Shown piece by piece: positions 51,624 through 59,505 of a DNA stretch of 64,000 bases. A model generated the notes under the pieces. That model was not told the DNA's origin, made no database searches, and saw nothing but the letters and a program-made list of their open reading frames with translations. The position numbers and the translations under genes were made by a program. How positions within the stretch are numbered: position 1 is the stretch's first letter; each line of letters opens with the position of its first letter. Source of the DNA: an uncultured Bacteroidales bacterium (lineage in GTDB: Bacteria; Bacteroidota; Bacteroidia; Bacteroidales; Bacteroidaceae); the NCBI GenBank assembly GCA_902768125.1, contig CACXKA010000002.1:88673-152672 (forward strand). Reading direction: 5' to 3'.

Positions 51624-52775
51624 TCAAAAATCAAACGTGCTCTTTCCGTCTCTGGCGATATATCCCCACTTTTCACCCTTCTTCGCAGGCACCAGTCCCT
51701 CCGAGAAGTCCTCATAGCAAGAAGTATATTCGCACGGGATGACGAGTTTGCCCGTCGTGTCGATGAAGCCATACGACTTGTCCTTCCTCACACGCGCCAG
51801 CCCCTCCTGGAACTGGAACGCCTCGTCATACTCCTCCCCCAGGTCGATGACCAGCTTGCCCGTCGTGTCGATGAAGCCCTGCTTGTTGCCGCCCATCCGC
51901 ACCAGTGCTAGACCCTCATGAAACGAATCCCCGTTCCAATTCTGCTCCAGCTTGATGACCAGCTTGCCCGTCTTGTCGATGTAGCCATAGCGCTGCGACT
52001 CACGATCCCACACCCAGGCCAGACCCTCCGAGAACTGCGTGTCAGCAAAATACAGATTCGGGAAAACCTGCTTGCCCGTCTTGTCGATATAACCGAACAA
52101 ATCCCGCTCCGGCACAATCACCACAGCCGCCAGACCCTCCGAGAACCCGCCCGGATTCTGCTCAGCCGCACTATCATACTTGCACGGAATCACCAATTCG
52201 CCCTCCGTATTGATGAAACCCCATCCGCGGCCATCAAACACCGACGCCATCCCGTCCGAAAAATCATCAGCCCACTCCCACATCTTGCCGCCGAAAGCCT
52301 TCTCGCCCTTCTTGTCGATAAAGTAATACTTGCCAGCCTCCGAGCTGTACTTGCACGCAAATCCGTCGTGGAACTGGCTCGGCCCCCCGTCATGTGTCTC
52401 GAACAATTTCTTACCGTCATGATCAAAGTAGCACCACAAGTCCTCTGAACTCTTGCAGCAGCAGATAATTCCGTCTGAATAACGGAATACAGAGTACCTA
52501 TATTCGAATGGGATGATTACATTGCCCTTCATGTCGATGACACCTAATTTCCCATCTTTGTTGATGACAGAGGCTCTTCCCTCGCTAAATCCCATCACGG
52601 TCTCAGCACCATCAATCACTTTGGCAATGGCCTCCAAATCATAAGCCTGCTCAGGTGCAGCCTGTTCGGTTTCAACAGCCGTGCTGTCAGCGATTTCATT
52701 ACCTGTTTGCTTGTTCCCGTTACATGCTGTAAGTACGGCTGCAGCCGTCACGACCAAAAAGAGAATCTTTTTCAT
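51624..52775 (-). CDS. WG-repeat lipoprotein
   Basis: The 383-residue protein has lipobox AVLTAC and about eight WG (KWG) repeats of 35-45 residues, each with the form F.EGLA.V...KWGYIDKTGKLVI. The repeats are also visible as direct DNA repeats coding for GYIDKTGK and GFIDTTGK. I begin at the ATG at 52775 rather than one 20 codons upstream, since only this gives the lipoprotein signal and it is consistent with the promoter at 52804-52811. The fold is a beta-propeller-like or solenoid surface domain. Function unknown; it may contact other envelope proteins. Confidence 0.88.
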   Translation of the reverse strand: MKKILFLVVTAAAVLTACNGNKQTGNEIADSTAVETEQAAPEQAYDLEAIAKVIDGAETVMGFSEGRASVINKDGKLGVIDMKGNVIIPFEYRYSVFRYSDGIICCCKSSEDLWCYFDHDGKKLFETHDGGPSQFHDGFACKYSSEAGKYYFIDKKGEKAFGGKMWEWADDFSDGMASVFDGRGWGFINTEGELVIPCKYDSAAEQNPGGFSEGLAAVVIVPERDLFGYIDKTGKQVFPNLYFADTQFSEGLAWVWDRESQRYGYIDKTGKLVIKLEQNWNGDSFHEGLALVRMGGNKQGFIDTTGKLVIDLGEEYDEAFQFQEGLARVRKDKSYGFIDTTGKLVIPCEYTSCYEDFSEGLVPAKKGEKWGYIARDGKSTFDF

Positions 52776-52803
52776 CTTGTTATTGGTTTTGATTTTTCGA
52801 TTG

Positions 52804-52811
52804 CAAAGATA
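52804..52811 (-). promoter_or_regulatory. Promoter of the WG-repeat gene
   Basis: The minus strand reads TATCTTTG 29 bases before the chosen start. It supports the shorter form of the protein. Confidence 0.75.
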
Positions 52812-52914
52812 CAAGAAAATCCCGAAAAACTTCATTTGTCATCCGAAAAAATATATTATCGGAGTCAAGTTTTTCCGATTTTTGTGGATATATGTTTATT
52901 TCAATGATAGATGA

Positions 52915-52946
52915 TTTGGTTTTTGTCGTCAAATATCGTAATTTTG
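52915..52946 (+). promoter_or_regulatory. Promoter of the lipoprotein gene at 52969
   Basis: TTTG (52915-52918) is followed after 20 bases by TAATTTTG (52939-52946), 23 bases before the start codon. Confidence 0.75.
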
Positions 52947-52968
52947 CAAGCAAATTACAAGCTTACTC

Positions 52969-53535
52969 ATGAAAAAACCCTTATTATACATATTCTTCAT
53001 TGTTTCGGCATTGGTGTTGTCGTGCCAAGAGCGCAAATCCTCGCGTGCAGATGAATTTCGGGAGGAAGTAAGAAAGAACGATTCAACGGAATTGGCTCAG
53101 GCGCTTGCCGATATGGAAGAGGCTGAGCGTGAGGTCATTCAATTGGAGAAATTGGTGGAGACATGCAAAGGCCGATTTGTGTTCGAAAAGCAGGAGAAGT
53201 ACCAGACGATGGGCTATTGGGTGTTACCTGCCTACAAAGGGAGCAAGCAACGCTTCACGTTCTTCCCTGAAGTGGAGGAGGGCGGCAAACTCCTTCTTGT
53301 CAGCATCGACAAGCAAAGACGGTACTCGTTCACGGAGGTGGATCTTGCCAACGATGACTATTCTGCTCAACTGCCTAAGGGACTCAACAGGCAGCAGCTG
53401 GCGGACATCGGTGAGTCTTATGCTTTCGCCAAGACGATGAAACAGCTGAAAGACGCACAAGAACAACAGGAAAAGATGAACCTCAAAGTACGTTTCTATA
53501 AGGAGAAAATTCGACGGGCAAAAGGAATCAAATAA
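52969..53535 (+). CDS. Small lipoprotein with coiled-coil ends
   Basis: The 188-residue protein has a lipobox (LVLSC) after its signal. The ends (about 30-66 and 150-188) are charged helices likely to form coiled coils, with the middle as a small beta-rich domain containing YWVLPAYKGSKQRFTFFPEV. I do not recognise the family. It stands alone with its own promoter and ends in the strong hairpin at 53556-53591. Confidence 0.7.
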   Translation: MKKPLLYIFFIVSALVLSCQERKSSRADEFREEVRKNDSTELAQALADMEEAEREVIQLEKLVETCKGRFVFEKQEKYQTMGYWVLPAYKGSKQRFTFFPEVEEGGKLLLVSIDKQRRYSFTEVDLANDDYSAQLPKGLNRQQLADIGESYAFAKTMKQLKDAQEQQEKMNLKVRFYKEKIRRAKGIK

Positions 53536-53555
53536 GAGCAATTATTGCCAATCAT

Positions 53556-53591
53556 AAAGCGGGATGCATTCAATGGAGTGCATCCCGCTTT
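53556..53591. terminator. Bidirectional terminator, lipoprotein and tsf
   Basis: AAAGCGGGATGCA (53556-53568) pairs perfectly with TGCATCCCGCTTT (53579-53591), with T-rich sequence after it. It serves the plus-strand gene and possibly the converging ribosomal run. Confidence 0.85.
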
Positions 53592-53618
53592 TATTTTATT
53601 CCTAGCCCGCATGGTTTT

Positions 53619-53649
53619 CTCCCCATAGGGGGGAGATGCCCGTAGGGCA
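53619..53649. repeat. Two small C/G-rich hairpins downstream of tsf
   Basis: CTCCCC (53619-53624) pairs with GGGGAG (53630-53635), and TGCCC (53637-53641) pairs with GGGCA (53645-53649). The block lies only about ten bases after tsf and resembles the palindromic sequence inside the second propeller gene's signal peptide. Confidence 0.6.
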
Positions 53650-53661
53650 GAGAGGGTCTTA

Positions 53662-54654
53662 TTACTCAGCTCTGAGCGTGAAACGCTTGAAGTCTGTAAC
53701 AGTCAGGTCCTTGTCGATGCTCTTGAGGTACTGAGCAACAGATACCTTGTTGTCATCGATGTAAGCCTGCTCGAGGAGGCAGTTCTCTTTGTAGAACTTA
53801 GCCACCATACCCTTAGCGATGTTCTCAATCATCTGCTCCTTCAGGTTAGCCTCAGCTTCCTTGGCAACAGTTGCCTTGATTTCGCGAGCCTTAGCAGCCT
53901 CTTCTGGAGTGATCCAACCCTTAGCGGTGTTAGATTCGATGTGATCCTCAGAGTCAACGTGTGCAGGGTTGATACCAGCCTTCTTGAGAGCGTTCTCAAC
54001 AGCCTTGCCAATCTGGTTCTGCTTAGCCTTATCAACAGCGTTGCGAGTCTCAGCATCCTTCACATCCTGTGGAACAGAATCAGCGTCGAGAGCGATAGGA
54101 GACATAGCTGCAACCTGCATAGCCACACCCTTACCTGCCTCTTCGAAGCCCTTCTTGTTCAGCACTACGAGAGCGCAGAGGAAGTTCTGGTTCATGTGGT
54201 TGTAAGCAACGATATCCTCGCCTTCCACAAAGTTGAAGCCGTCGAGTTCCATCTTCTCGCCAGTCACGCCAGAACGGTTGGTGATAGCGTCCTTGATGTT
54301 CTCGCCGTCGATGGTGAGGTTGTTCACCTCGTCCATGCTCTTGCACTTAGCAGCTACGATAGCGTCGATGATCTTGTTAGCGAGTGCTACGAAGTCAGCA
54401 TTCTTAGCCACGAAGTCAGTCTCACACTTCAGTGCAACCATTGCGCCGTAGTTGCCGTCCACTTTAGCGAGAACGCAACCTTCAGCAGCATCGCGGTCAG
54501 AACGCTTAGCAGCTACGAGCTGACCCTTCTTGCGAAGGATTTCCATTGCAGCCTCCATATCGCCGTTAGCCTCTGTGAGAGCCTTCTTGCAGTCCATGAG
54601 GCCTGCCTGAGTCTTCTTGCGAAGCTCGTTGATTTCCTGTATGGTAATTGCCAT
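53662..54654 (-). CDS. tsf: Elongation factor Ts
   Basis: The 330-residue protein is the GDP-exchange factor for EF-Tu. The EF-Tu-binding motif TQAGLMDCKKAL lies near the N-terminus, followed by the core domain and a helical C-terminal part. It is longer than E. coli EF-Ts, as in other Bacteroidetes. It is the last gene of the rplM-rpsI-rpsB-tsf run, 27 bases after rpsB. Confidence 0.96.
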   Translation of the reverse strand: MAITIQEINELRKKTQAGLMDCKKALTEANGDMEAAMEILRKKGQLVAAKRSDRDAAEGCVLAKVDGNYGAMVALKCETDFVAKNADFVALANKIIDAIVAAKCKSMDEVNNLTIDGENIKDAITNRSGVTGEKMELDGFNFVEGEDIVAYNHMNQNFLCALVVLNKKGFEEAGKGVAMQVAAMSPIALDADSVPQDVKDAETRNAVDKAKQNQIGKAVENALKKAGINPAHVDSEDHIESNTAKGWITPEEAAKAREIKATVAKEAEANLKEQMIENIAKGMVAKFYKENCLLEQAYIDDNKVSVAQYLKSIDKDLTVTDFKRFTLRAE

Positions 54655-54681
54655 AATTTTTTTTAATTTTTCGATTGTTTA

Positions 54682-55497
54682 TTATTCTTCTGCTGGAGCC
54701 TCTGCTTCTTCAGCTGCCTCAGCCTCTTCAGCAACTTCCTCTTCTGCTTCAACTGCAGGAACCTTGCCTTCCTTCTTCTCAGCATTAGCTTCCTGATCAG
54801 CCTTCTCTACCTTGCGCTCCTCAAGACCTTCGTTGATAGCACCACATACAACGCTGAGAATCAATTCGATTGACTTTGCTGCGTCGTCGTTTGCTGGGAT
54901 TACGAAGTCGATGTCGCGTGGATCAGAGTTGGTGTCCACGATAGCGAACACTGGGATGCCCAGACGGTTAGCCTCGCTCACTGCGATGTGCTCCTTCATC
55001 ACGTCTACCACGAAGAGGGCAGAAGGAAGACGAGTCAAGTCAGCGATAGAACCGAGGTTCTTCTCCAACTTAGCACGCTTACGGCGAATCTGAAGGTTCT
55101 CACGCTTAGAGAGCTTGTCGTATGTACCATCGCTCAAGAGCTTGTCGATGTTAGCCATTTTCTTCACAGCCTTGCGGATAGTTGGGAAGTTGGTCAACAT
55201 ACCTCCAGGCCAACGCTCAGTCACGTAAGGCATGCCTACTGATGCAGCCTTCTCTGCGATGATTTCCTGTGCCTGCTTCTTAGTGCCGACGAAGAGGATG
55301 CGCTTGCCGCTCTTTGCAATCTGTTTGAGAGCGTCAGCTGCCTGGTCGAGCTTAGCGACAGTCTTGTGAAGGTCGATGATGTGAATGCCATTGCGCTCCA
55401 TGAAGATGTAAGGAGCCATAGCGGGGTTCCACTTACGCTTGAGGTGACCGAAGTGCGCACCTGCTGCGAGAAGAGAATCAAAATCTGTTCTTGCCAT
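54682..55497 (-). CDS. rpsB: 30S ribosomal protein S2
   Basis: The 271-residue protein has the S2 core (LLAAGAHFGHLKRKWNPAM; FVGTKKQAQEII; RWPGGMLTN) and a C-terminal tail of about 40 residues made of Glu and Ala, a common feature in the phylum. The region 55498-55640 before it has a possible stem GCAGG/CCTGC and an A/T-rich stretch; an S2 autoregulatory site there is conceivable but not shown. Confidence 0.97.
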   Translation of the reverse strand: MARTDFDSLLAAGAHFGHLKRKWNPAMAPYIFMERNGIHIIDLHKTVAKLDQAADALKQIAKSGKRILFVGTKKQAQEIIAEKAASVGMPYVTERWPGGMLTNFPTIRKAVKKMANIDKLLSDGTYDKLSKRENLQIRRKRAKLEKNLGSIADLTRLPSALFVVDVMKEHIAVSEANRLGIPVFAIVDTNSDPRDIDFVIPANDDAAKSIELILSVVCGAINEGLEERKVEKADQEANAEKKEGKVPAVEAEEEVAEEAEAAEEAEAPAEE

Positions 55498-55640
55498 AAT
55501 TGTTTGAATGTTTGTTTACTTTCTTTTTGAGTTAATGTTTGTTTAACCAACCCGCAGGTCGCCCTGAATGTGAGAGAGCCTGCAAGTTTAGATACTAAAC
55601 GAATATTGAATGTCCTAGAAACCCTAGTTCTTCTATCAAT

Positions 55641-56033
55641 TTAACGCTTAGAGAACTGGAAGCGACGGCGTGCCTTTGGCTGACCTGGCTTCTTACGTTC
55701 AACGGCACGTGCATCACGAGTGATGAATCCTTCTGCACGAAGTGCCTTCTTGTCTTCCTCGTTGATCTTCACAAGTGCACGAGCGATAGCGAGGCGGAGA
55801 GCCTGGCTCTGACCTGTGTAACCACCACCAGTGAGGTTTGCCTTGATGTCATACTTCTCAGCAACACCGAGGAGGTTGAGTGGCTGCTTTACCACAAACT
55901 GTACGAGTTCTGATGGGAAATAATCAGCAAGTTCACGCTTGTTGATTGTGATTTTGCCAGTACCTTCTGTAAGGTACACGCGTGCAACGGCGCTCTTACG
56001 ACGACCGAGTGCATTGATATAATTTACTGCCAT
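55641..56033 (-). CDS. rpsI: 30S ribosomal protein S9
   Basis: The 130-residue protein has the S9 opening ALGRRKSAVARVYL, the central GGGYTGQSQALRLAIARAL and the basic end KPGQPKARRRFQFSKR, whose last Arg contacts P-site tRNA. It is 10 bases downstream of rplM, the universal pair. Confidence 0.97.
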   Translation of the reverse strand: MAVNYINALGRRKSAVARVYLTEGTGKITINKRELADYFPSELVQFVVKQPLNLLGVAEKYDIKANLTGGGYTGQSQALRLAIARALVKINEEDKKALRAEGFITRDARAVERKKPGQPKARRRFQFSKR

Positions 56034-56043
56034 ACCTTATGCT

Positions 56044-56505
56044 TTATTTGAGGGTGTTAATATCAAGAGTTACTGGCTTCTGAGCCTGCTTGTCATGCTC
56101 TGCACCTTCGAAGATGTAGAGGTTCTTGAGCAAATGTCTGCCAAGGATACCCTTGGGAAGCATGCCCTTTACTGCATGACGGAGAACCTTCTCGTATCCG
56201 TTAGGACGCTTGATCATCTCAGCATAAGTAGCCTTGTGCTGACCGCTTGGATAACCAGAGAAAGTGATGTAAATCTTTTGGCTCTCTTTCTTGCCTGACA
56301 CCTTGATTTGGTTGGCATTGATGAGGATCACGTTGTCACCACAGTCCATGTTGGGTGTGAAGACTGGCTTGTACTTACCGCGAAGTACCTGTGCTACCTT
56401 AGATGCGAGGCGACCAAGTGTCTGACCTGCGGCATCTACAACCACCCACTGCTTGTCGGCAGCCTCTGTGGTGATGTAGCTTGTCTTGAAACTGTTTGAT
56501 TGCAT
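56044..56505 (-). CDS. rplM: 50S ribosomal protein L13
   Basis: The 153-residue protein has the L13 signature, with WVVVDAAGQTLGRLASKVA near the N-terminus and RHAVKGMLPKGILGRHLLKN in the middle, in the usual order. It is first in the rplM-rpsI-rpsB-tsf run and has a leader of about 200 bases. Confidence 0.97.
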   Translation of the reverse strand: MQSNSFKTSYITTEAADKQWVVVDAAGQTLGRLASKVAQVLRGKYKPVFTPNMDCGDNVILINANQIKVSGKKESQKIYITFSGYPSGQHKATYAEMIKRPNGYEKVLRHAVKGMLPKGILGRHLLKNLYIFEGAEHDKQAQKPVTLDINTLK

Positions 56506-56707
56506 TTAACCTTTTGGTTTTAATAATTAATAATGTGTGTTCGCTGCCAGCTCGACGTTGCCGTGCGACTGACGTACTGTGCCCATCGGTTCCTCGCGTT
56601 CGATTTCCCTTTGGGTTTTCTGCGTTTCACGGACCGCATTCCCACGATGTGAAAGATGCTATCCACACAGAGCACGGGGCGACTTTCGAAGCCCCTCGAT
56701 GTAAATC
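56506..56707 (-). promoter_or_regulatory. Structured leader of the rplM operon
   Basis: This G/C-rich 200-base leader lies between the promoter at 56714-56743 and the L13 start. It has a clear hairpin near its 5' end (GGGGCTTCGAAAGTCGCCCC on the minus strand) and further pairing possibilities. Ribosomal protein operons often carry leaders bound by L13 or a partner. That this one is an autoregulatory leader is inference from position and structure. Confidence 0.55.
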
Positions 56708-56713
56708 GGCTTG

Positions 56714-56743
56714 CAAAGGTACGACTTTTTGTAAAAGTGGCAA
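56714..56743 (-). promoter_or_regulatory. Promoter of rplM-rpsI-rpsB-tsf
   Basis: TTG (56741-56743) and TACCTTTG (56714-56721) are 19 bases apart on the minus strand. Confidence 0.8.
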
Positions 56744-56760
56744 TCATTTTCCTCGTTTTT

Positions 56761-56791
56761 TTGAAACTTTTTCAAGAAATCTTTACCTTTG
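56761..56791 (+). promoter_or_regulatory. Promoter of the radical SAM gene
   Basis: TTG (56761-56763) and TACCTTTG (56784-56791) are 20 bases apart, 25 bases before the start codon. Confidence 0.8.
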
Positions 56792-56816
56792 TGGTCGAAA
56801 AGTGCCGATTTGCAAC

Positions 56817-57746
56817 ATGACATTATACAATGAATACGGAATTTGGCTGAAAAACCAGCTGAGGGTGAAGTCGCAGAAAATCTCCCTCAATGCTGGTTTC
56901 ACTTGTCCCAATCGAGACGGTCGGGTGGGCACAGGTGGTTGCACCTATTGCAACAACCAGACCTTCAATCCTGACTATTGCATCACCACCAAATCCGTCA
57001 CTCAGCAACTCGAGGAGGGCAAGCAGTTCTTTGCTCGCAAATACCCCGACATGAAGTACCTCGCTTACTTCCAGGCATACACCAACACTTATGATGCTCT
57101 CCCCAACCTCATCGCCAAATATGAGGAAGCCCTTTCCGTTCCTGATGTCATTGGTTTGGTCATTGGCACTCGCCCTGACTGTATGCCTGATGCCTTGCTG
57201 GATTACCTCGAAGAGCTCAACCAACGCACTTTCCTTGTCGTCGAATACGGCATCGAATCTGTCTATGACGCCACGCTCCAACGCATCAACCGAGGACACA
57301 CTCATGCTCAAACTGTCGATGCTATCCAGCGTACTGCTGCTCGTGGCATCCGAACTGGTGCTCACCTCATTTTGGGACTTCCTGGCGAGAGTAGGGAAGC
57401 CATCCTTGCTGAAACCGACATCTTGTCGTCTCTTCCCCTCACCACCCTCAAACTCCACCAACTCCAACTTATTCGTGGCACTCGAATGGCAGAGGAATAC
57501 GAGCAGAATCCCTCCGACTTCCATCTCTTCACTCCCGACGAATACATCGACCTCGTTATCGACTTCATCGAACGCCTCCGACCCGACCTTGTCCTCGAAC
57601 GTTTCGTTTCCCAATCTCCTTCATCCCTTCTCGCCATTCCTGGTTGGGGCTTGAAGAATCACGAATTTGTGGATCGCCTCCGCCTCCGCATGACCCAACG
57701 ACAAACCCACCAAGGTCGTCTCCACTCTATATCCTTTAACCTTTAA
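56817..57746 (+). CDS. TIGR01212-type radical SAM protein
   Basis: The 309-residue protein has the iron-sulfur cysteines C30, C42 and C45 in CPNRDGRVGTGGCTYC, a spacing that marks the YtqA/TIGR01212 group, and blocks VIGTRPDCMPDALLDYL and HLILGLPGESREA. It uses S-adenosylmethionine radical chemistry; the substrate is unknown, possibly RNA or protein by family resemblance. I start at the ATG at 56817, 25 bases after the promoter. The last codons and stop fall in a 7-base tandem repeat (57733-57767). Confidence 0.88.
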   Translation: MTLYNEYGIWLKNQLRVKSQKISLNAGFTCPNRDGRVGTGGCTYCNNQTFNPDYCITTKSVTQQLEEGKQFFARKYPDMKYLAYFQAYTNTYDALPNLIAKYEEALSVPDVIGLVIGTRPDCMPDALLDYLEELNQRTFLVVEYGIESVYDATLQRINRGHTHAQTVDAIQRTAARGIRTGAHLILGLPGESREAILAETDILSSLPLTTLKLHQLQLIRGTRMAEEYEQNPSDFHLFTPDEYIDLVIDFIERLRPDLVLERFVSQSPSSLLAIPGWGLKNHEFVDRLRLRMTQRQTHQGRLHSISFNL

Positions 57747-57767
57747 CCTATAACCTTTAACCTTTAA
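57733..57767. repeat. Five copies of a 7-base CCTTTAA-type repeat
   Basis: Units start at 57733, 57740, 57747, 57754 and 57761; the third reads CCTATAA. The radical SAM gene's last codons and stop are part of it. A similar 7-base tandem lies at 8830-8857. Confidence 0.9.
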
Positions 57768-57780
57768 AAAAGTATAACTT

Positions 57781-57812
57781 TTTGTTCCTTTCCTAAATAT
57801 TCCCTACCTTTG
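57781..57812 (+). promoter_or_regulatory. Promoter of the DUF4230 pair
   Basis: TTTG (57781-57784) and TACCTTTG (57805-57812) are 20 bases apart, 34 bases before the first start codon. Confidence 0.8.
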
Positions 57813-57846
57813 TCCTCAACTTTGAGGAAAACGTCCGAAAACAAGT

Positions 57847-58485
57847 ATGAAACGCTTCACCATATTCATCTGTCTTGGGGTGCTGATATCGGCACTCACG
57901 TTCTCCTCGTGCAGTAAATGCAGCAAGAATCCAGATGCTGATGTCCCCAAAGTGGAATCCGTCATCCTTACCCAAATCAAGCAAAAAGCCGACTTGGTCA
58001 CAACAGAGGTGAAAGTGAGGAAATTAGCGATTTACGATTCGAGCAAGCATGAAAAATTTGAGCTGAAAGACCCTCGAACTTGGAAGTATGGGGAAAGGAA
58101 ATGCATCGTGCCTGTGGATGTGACCATCAAGTATGGCTATGACTTGCGCGACCTGACAACTGATGATGTGAAACTGACTGATGACAGCACGGCAATCGTG
58201 ATTCTTCTGCCTGAACCCAAAGTGATTGACTCTGGTTATGAAGCAAAAGTGGAAGAAGGGGCGATTGTGAGGATGTCGTCTGGAATGAGAGATAAAATCA
58301 GTCATGAGGAAGTGGATCGTTTGATGGAAATGACCTATCAGGCAGTCATGAAGGAGGATTTCTCTGAAATGGTGGGGAAGGACATAGAGAACAATGCGAA
58401 AGTGGTGTTTGAATCCATCGTGAAGGGTGTGGGAATGAAGAATGTGGAGGTGATTGTGCATAGAAAGGAGGATTGGAGACGATGA
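57847..58485 (+). CDS. DUF4230 lipoprotein
   Basis: The 212-residue protein has a lipobox (LTFSSC) and a DUF4230 domain (about 45-205): LVTTEVKVRKLAIYD, then YGYDLRDLTTDDVKL and IVILLPEPKVID, seen in order. DUF4230 proteins are membrane-linked with unknown function; the domain also occurs in Firmicutes. It overlaps the next gene by four bases (ATGA), so the two are translationally coupled. Confidence 0.85.
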   Translation: MKRFTIFICLGVLISALTFSSCSKCSKNPDADVPKVESVILTQIKQKADLVTTEVKVRKLAIYDSSKHEKFELKDPRTWKYGERKCIVPVDVTIKYGYDLRDLTTDDVKLTDDSTAIVILLPEPKVIDSGYEAKVEEGAIVRMSSGMRDKISHEEVDRLMEMTYQAVMKEDFSEMVGKDIENNAKVVFESIVKGVGMKNVEVIVHRKEDWRR

Positions 58486-59078
58486 AAAATAGAGCTTGGA
58501 TCATATTGGCGTGTATCGTTGTGGCGCTGGGCATTTTGGTGACGTTGCTCATCAAGCGATGTGTCCAAAACGGAGAGAAATCTGACCTTCCGATGGAGGA
58601 GACGATGGCGAGCATCGAAGAAGTGCGTCCACGAGGCGAAATCTATGTGTGCAGCGCCATGATTGAGGATTACACCACCAAACGGTCAACAGAACACAAC
58701 CTCATCTTCCCCAACGAAGAACATTCTTGTGTGCAAACTATGCGTCAGAAGTGCAGCTACAAGATAGATCTCGACAAGGTGATTTATCAGCGAGACGACT
58801 CCTTGAACCTTGTCTATGTGAAGCTACCTCCAATTGAATATGTGGCATCCACTCAAAGCAGCACCTTCCTTTCCGACGATGCCAACTATTGGGCAGAACA
58901 TCTCCCCAACACCAATGAGATGAAGAAAAAGGTGGAAACCCAAATCAGACGACGCTTCGACACTCCCAGCAACAAGCGTCAAGCTGAACGTTATGCCGAG
59001 GACGCCATCAGCCAAGTTCTCTCCCAACTTGGCTACGAAGTCGAGTTTGTTCGAGCGCTGCAACAAAGGCGAGATTAA
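58482..59078 (+). CDS. Second DUF4230 protein, membrane anchored
   Basis: The 198-residue protein starts at the ATG at 58482, inside the preceding stop; an earlier in-frame TTG is unlikely. One helix (AWIILACIVVALGILVTLL) anchors it, followed by a DUF4230-type domain with QKCSYKIDLDKVIYQRDDS and VKLPPIEYVAS. It is a divergent paralogue of the first gene: similar topology, other anchor. The two products probably work together in the inner membrane or envelope. No terminator is seen after it. Confidence 0.8.
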   Translation: MKNRAWIILACIVVALGILVTLLIKRCVQNGEKSDLPMEETMASIEEVRPRGEIYVCSAMIEDYTTKRSTEHNLIFPNEEHSCVQTMRQKCSYKIDLDKVIYQRDDSLNLVYVKLPPIEYVASTQSSTFLSDDANYWAEHLPNTNEMKKKVETQIRRRFDTPSNKRQAERYAEDAISQVLSQLGYEVEFVRALQQRRD

Positions 59079-59142
59079 GAGGAAAAATTTGCGCCCCCGT
59101 GAGGAAAATATTTTTCTCTAACTAGGCAGCAAAAATTGCTTC

Positions 59143-59175
59143 CCCTTAAGGGAAAATTTTGCAACCCTTAAGGGT
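59143..59175. repeat. Palindrome pair CCCTTAAGGG
   Basis: CCCTTAAGGG (59143-59152) and ACCCTTAAGGGT (59164-59175) are two palindromes 11 bases apart, each flanked by A/T runs. They lie in the gene-free spacer 59079-59505, which also holds the inverted repeat at 59220-59254 and repeat copy B. Confidence 0.85.
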
Positions 59176-59219
59176 AACAAAAATATTCCTTAATCGTAGC
59201 AAAAAACACTCTTCAAAAA

Positions 59220-59254
59220 TTGCCGACGGCAATCTCACCTTTTGCCGTCGGCAA
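59220..59254. repeat. 13-bp inverted repeat of TTGCCGACGGCAA
   Basis: TTGCCGACGGCAA (59220-59232) and TTGCCGTCGGCAA (59242-59254) are exact reverse complements around nine bases. Each arm is itself a near-palindrome, and GCCGTCGG recurs near 59288. It could be an operator or a fold-back element. Confidence 0.8.
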
Positions 59255-59333
59255 AACGATGCTTTGCCGCCGCCTCTTTCAATCGATGCCGTCGGGGGCG
59301 TTTTTCTCCAAAACGATAAGGCAGCCTTATTCT

Positions 59334-59410
59334 CCAATAACCGTCCCTTATTTCTCAATAAGGTGCCTCTGCTGATGAATACTCGCCATCTGTTTGAAAA
59401 AAGATTTGGA
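59334..59410. repeat. Dispersed intergenic repeat, copy B
   Basis: The inverted relative of 4101-4176. The 17-base core (59365-59381) is identical in reverse complement. Inside the copy TTATTNTCNAATAA occurs twice (59328-59341 and 59349-59362), an internal duplication. Confidence 0.6.
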
Positions 59411-59437
59411 AACAATACAATATTAATAGAAAAGTAG

Positions 59438-59445
59438 TATCTTTG
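59438..59445 (+). promoter_or_regulatory. Promoter of the nitroreductase gene
   Basis: TATCTTTG followed by CAAGC lies 60 bases before the chosen start, giving a leader of about 50 bases. A TTG at -33 is not seen. Confidence 0.65.
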
Positions 59446-59505
59446 CAAGCGAAACAACAAAACAAGAGAGATATCTTTTATCAACCACAACAAAAACTCA
59501 AACAC

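Noticed and set aside
56496-56816. N-terminal extension of the radical SAM gene
   Set aside because: It would pass through the divergent promoter region and rplM leader; the ATG at 56817 fits the promoter and the family start.
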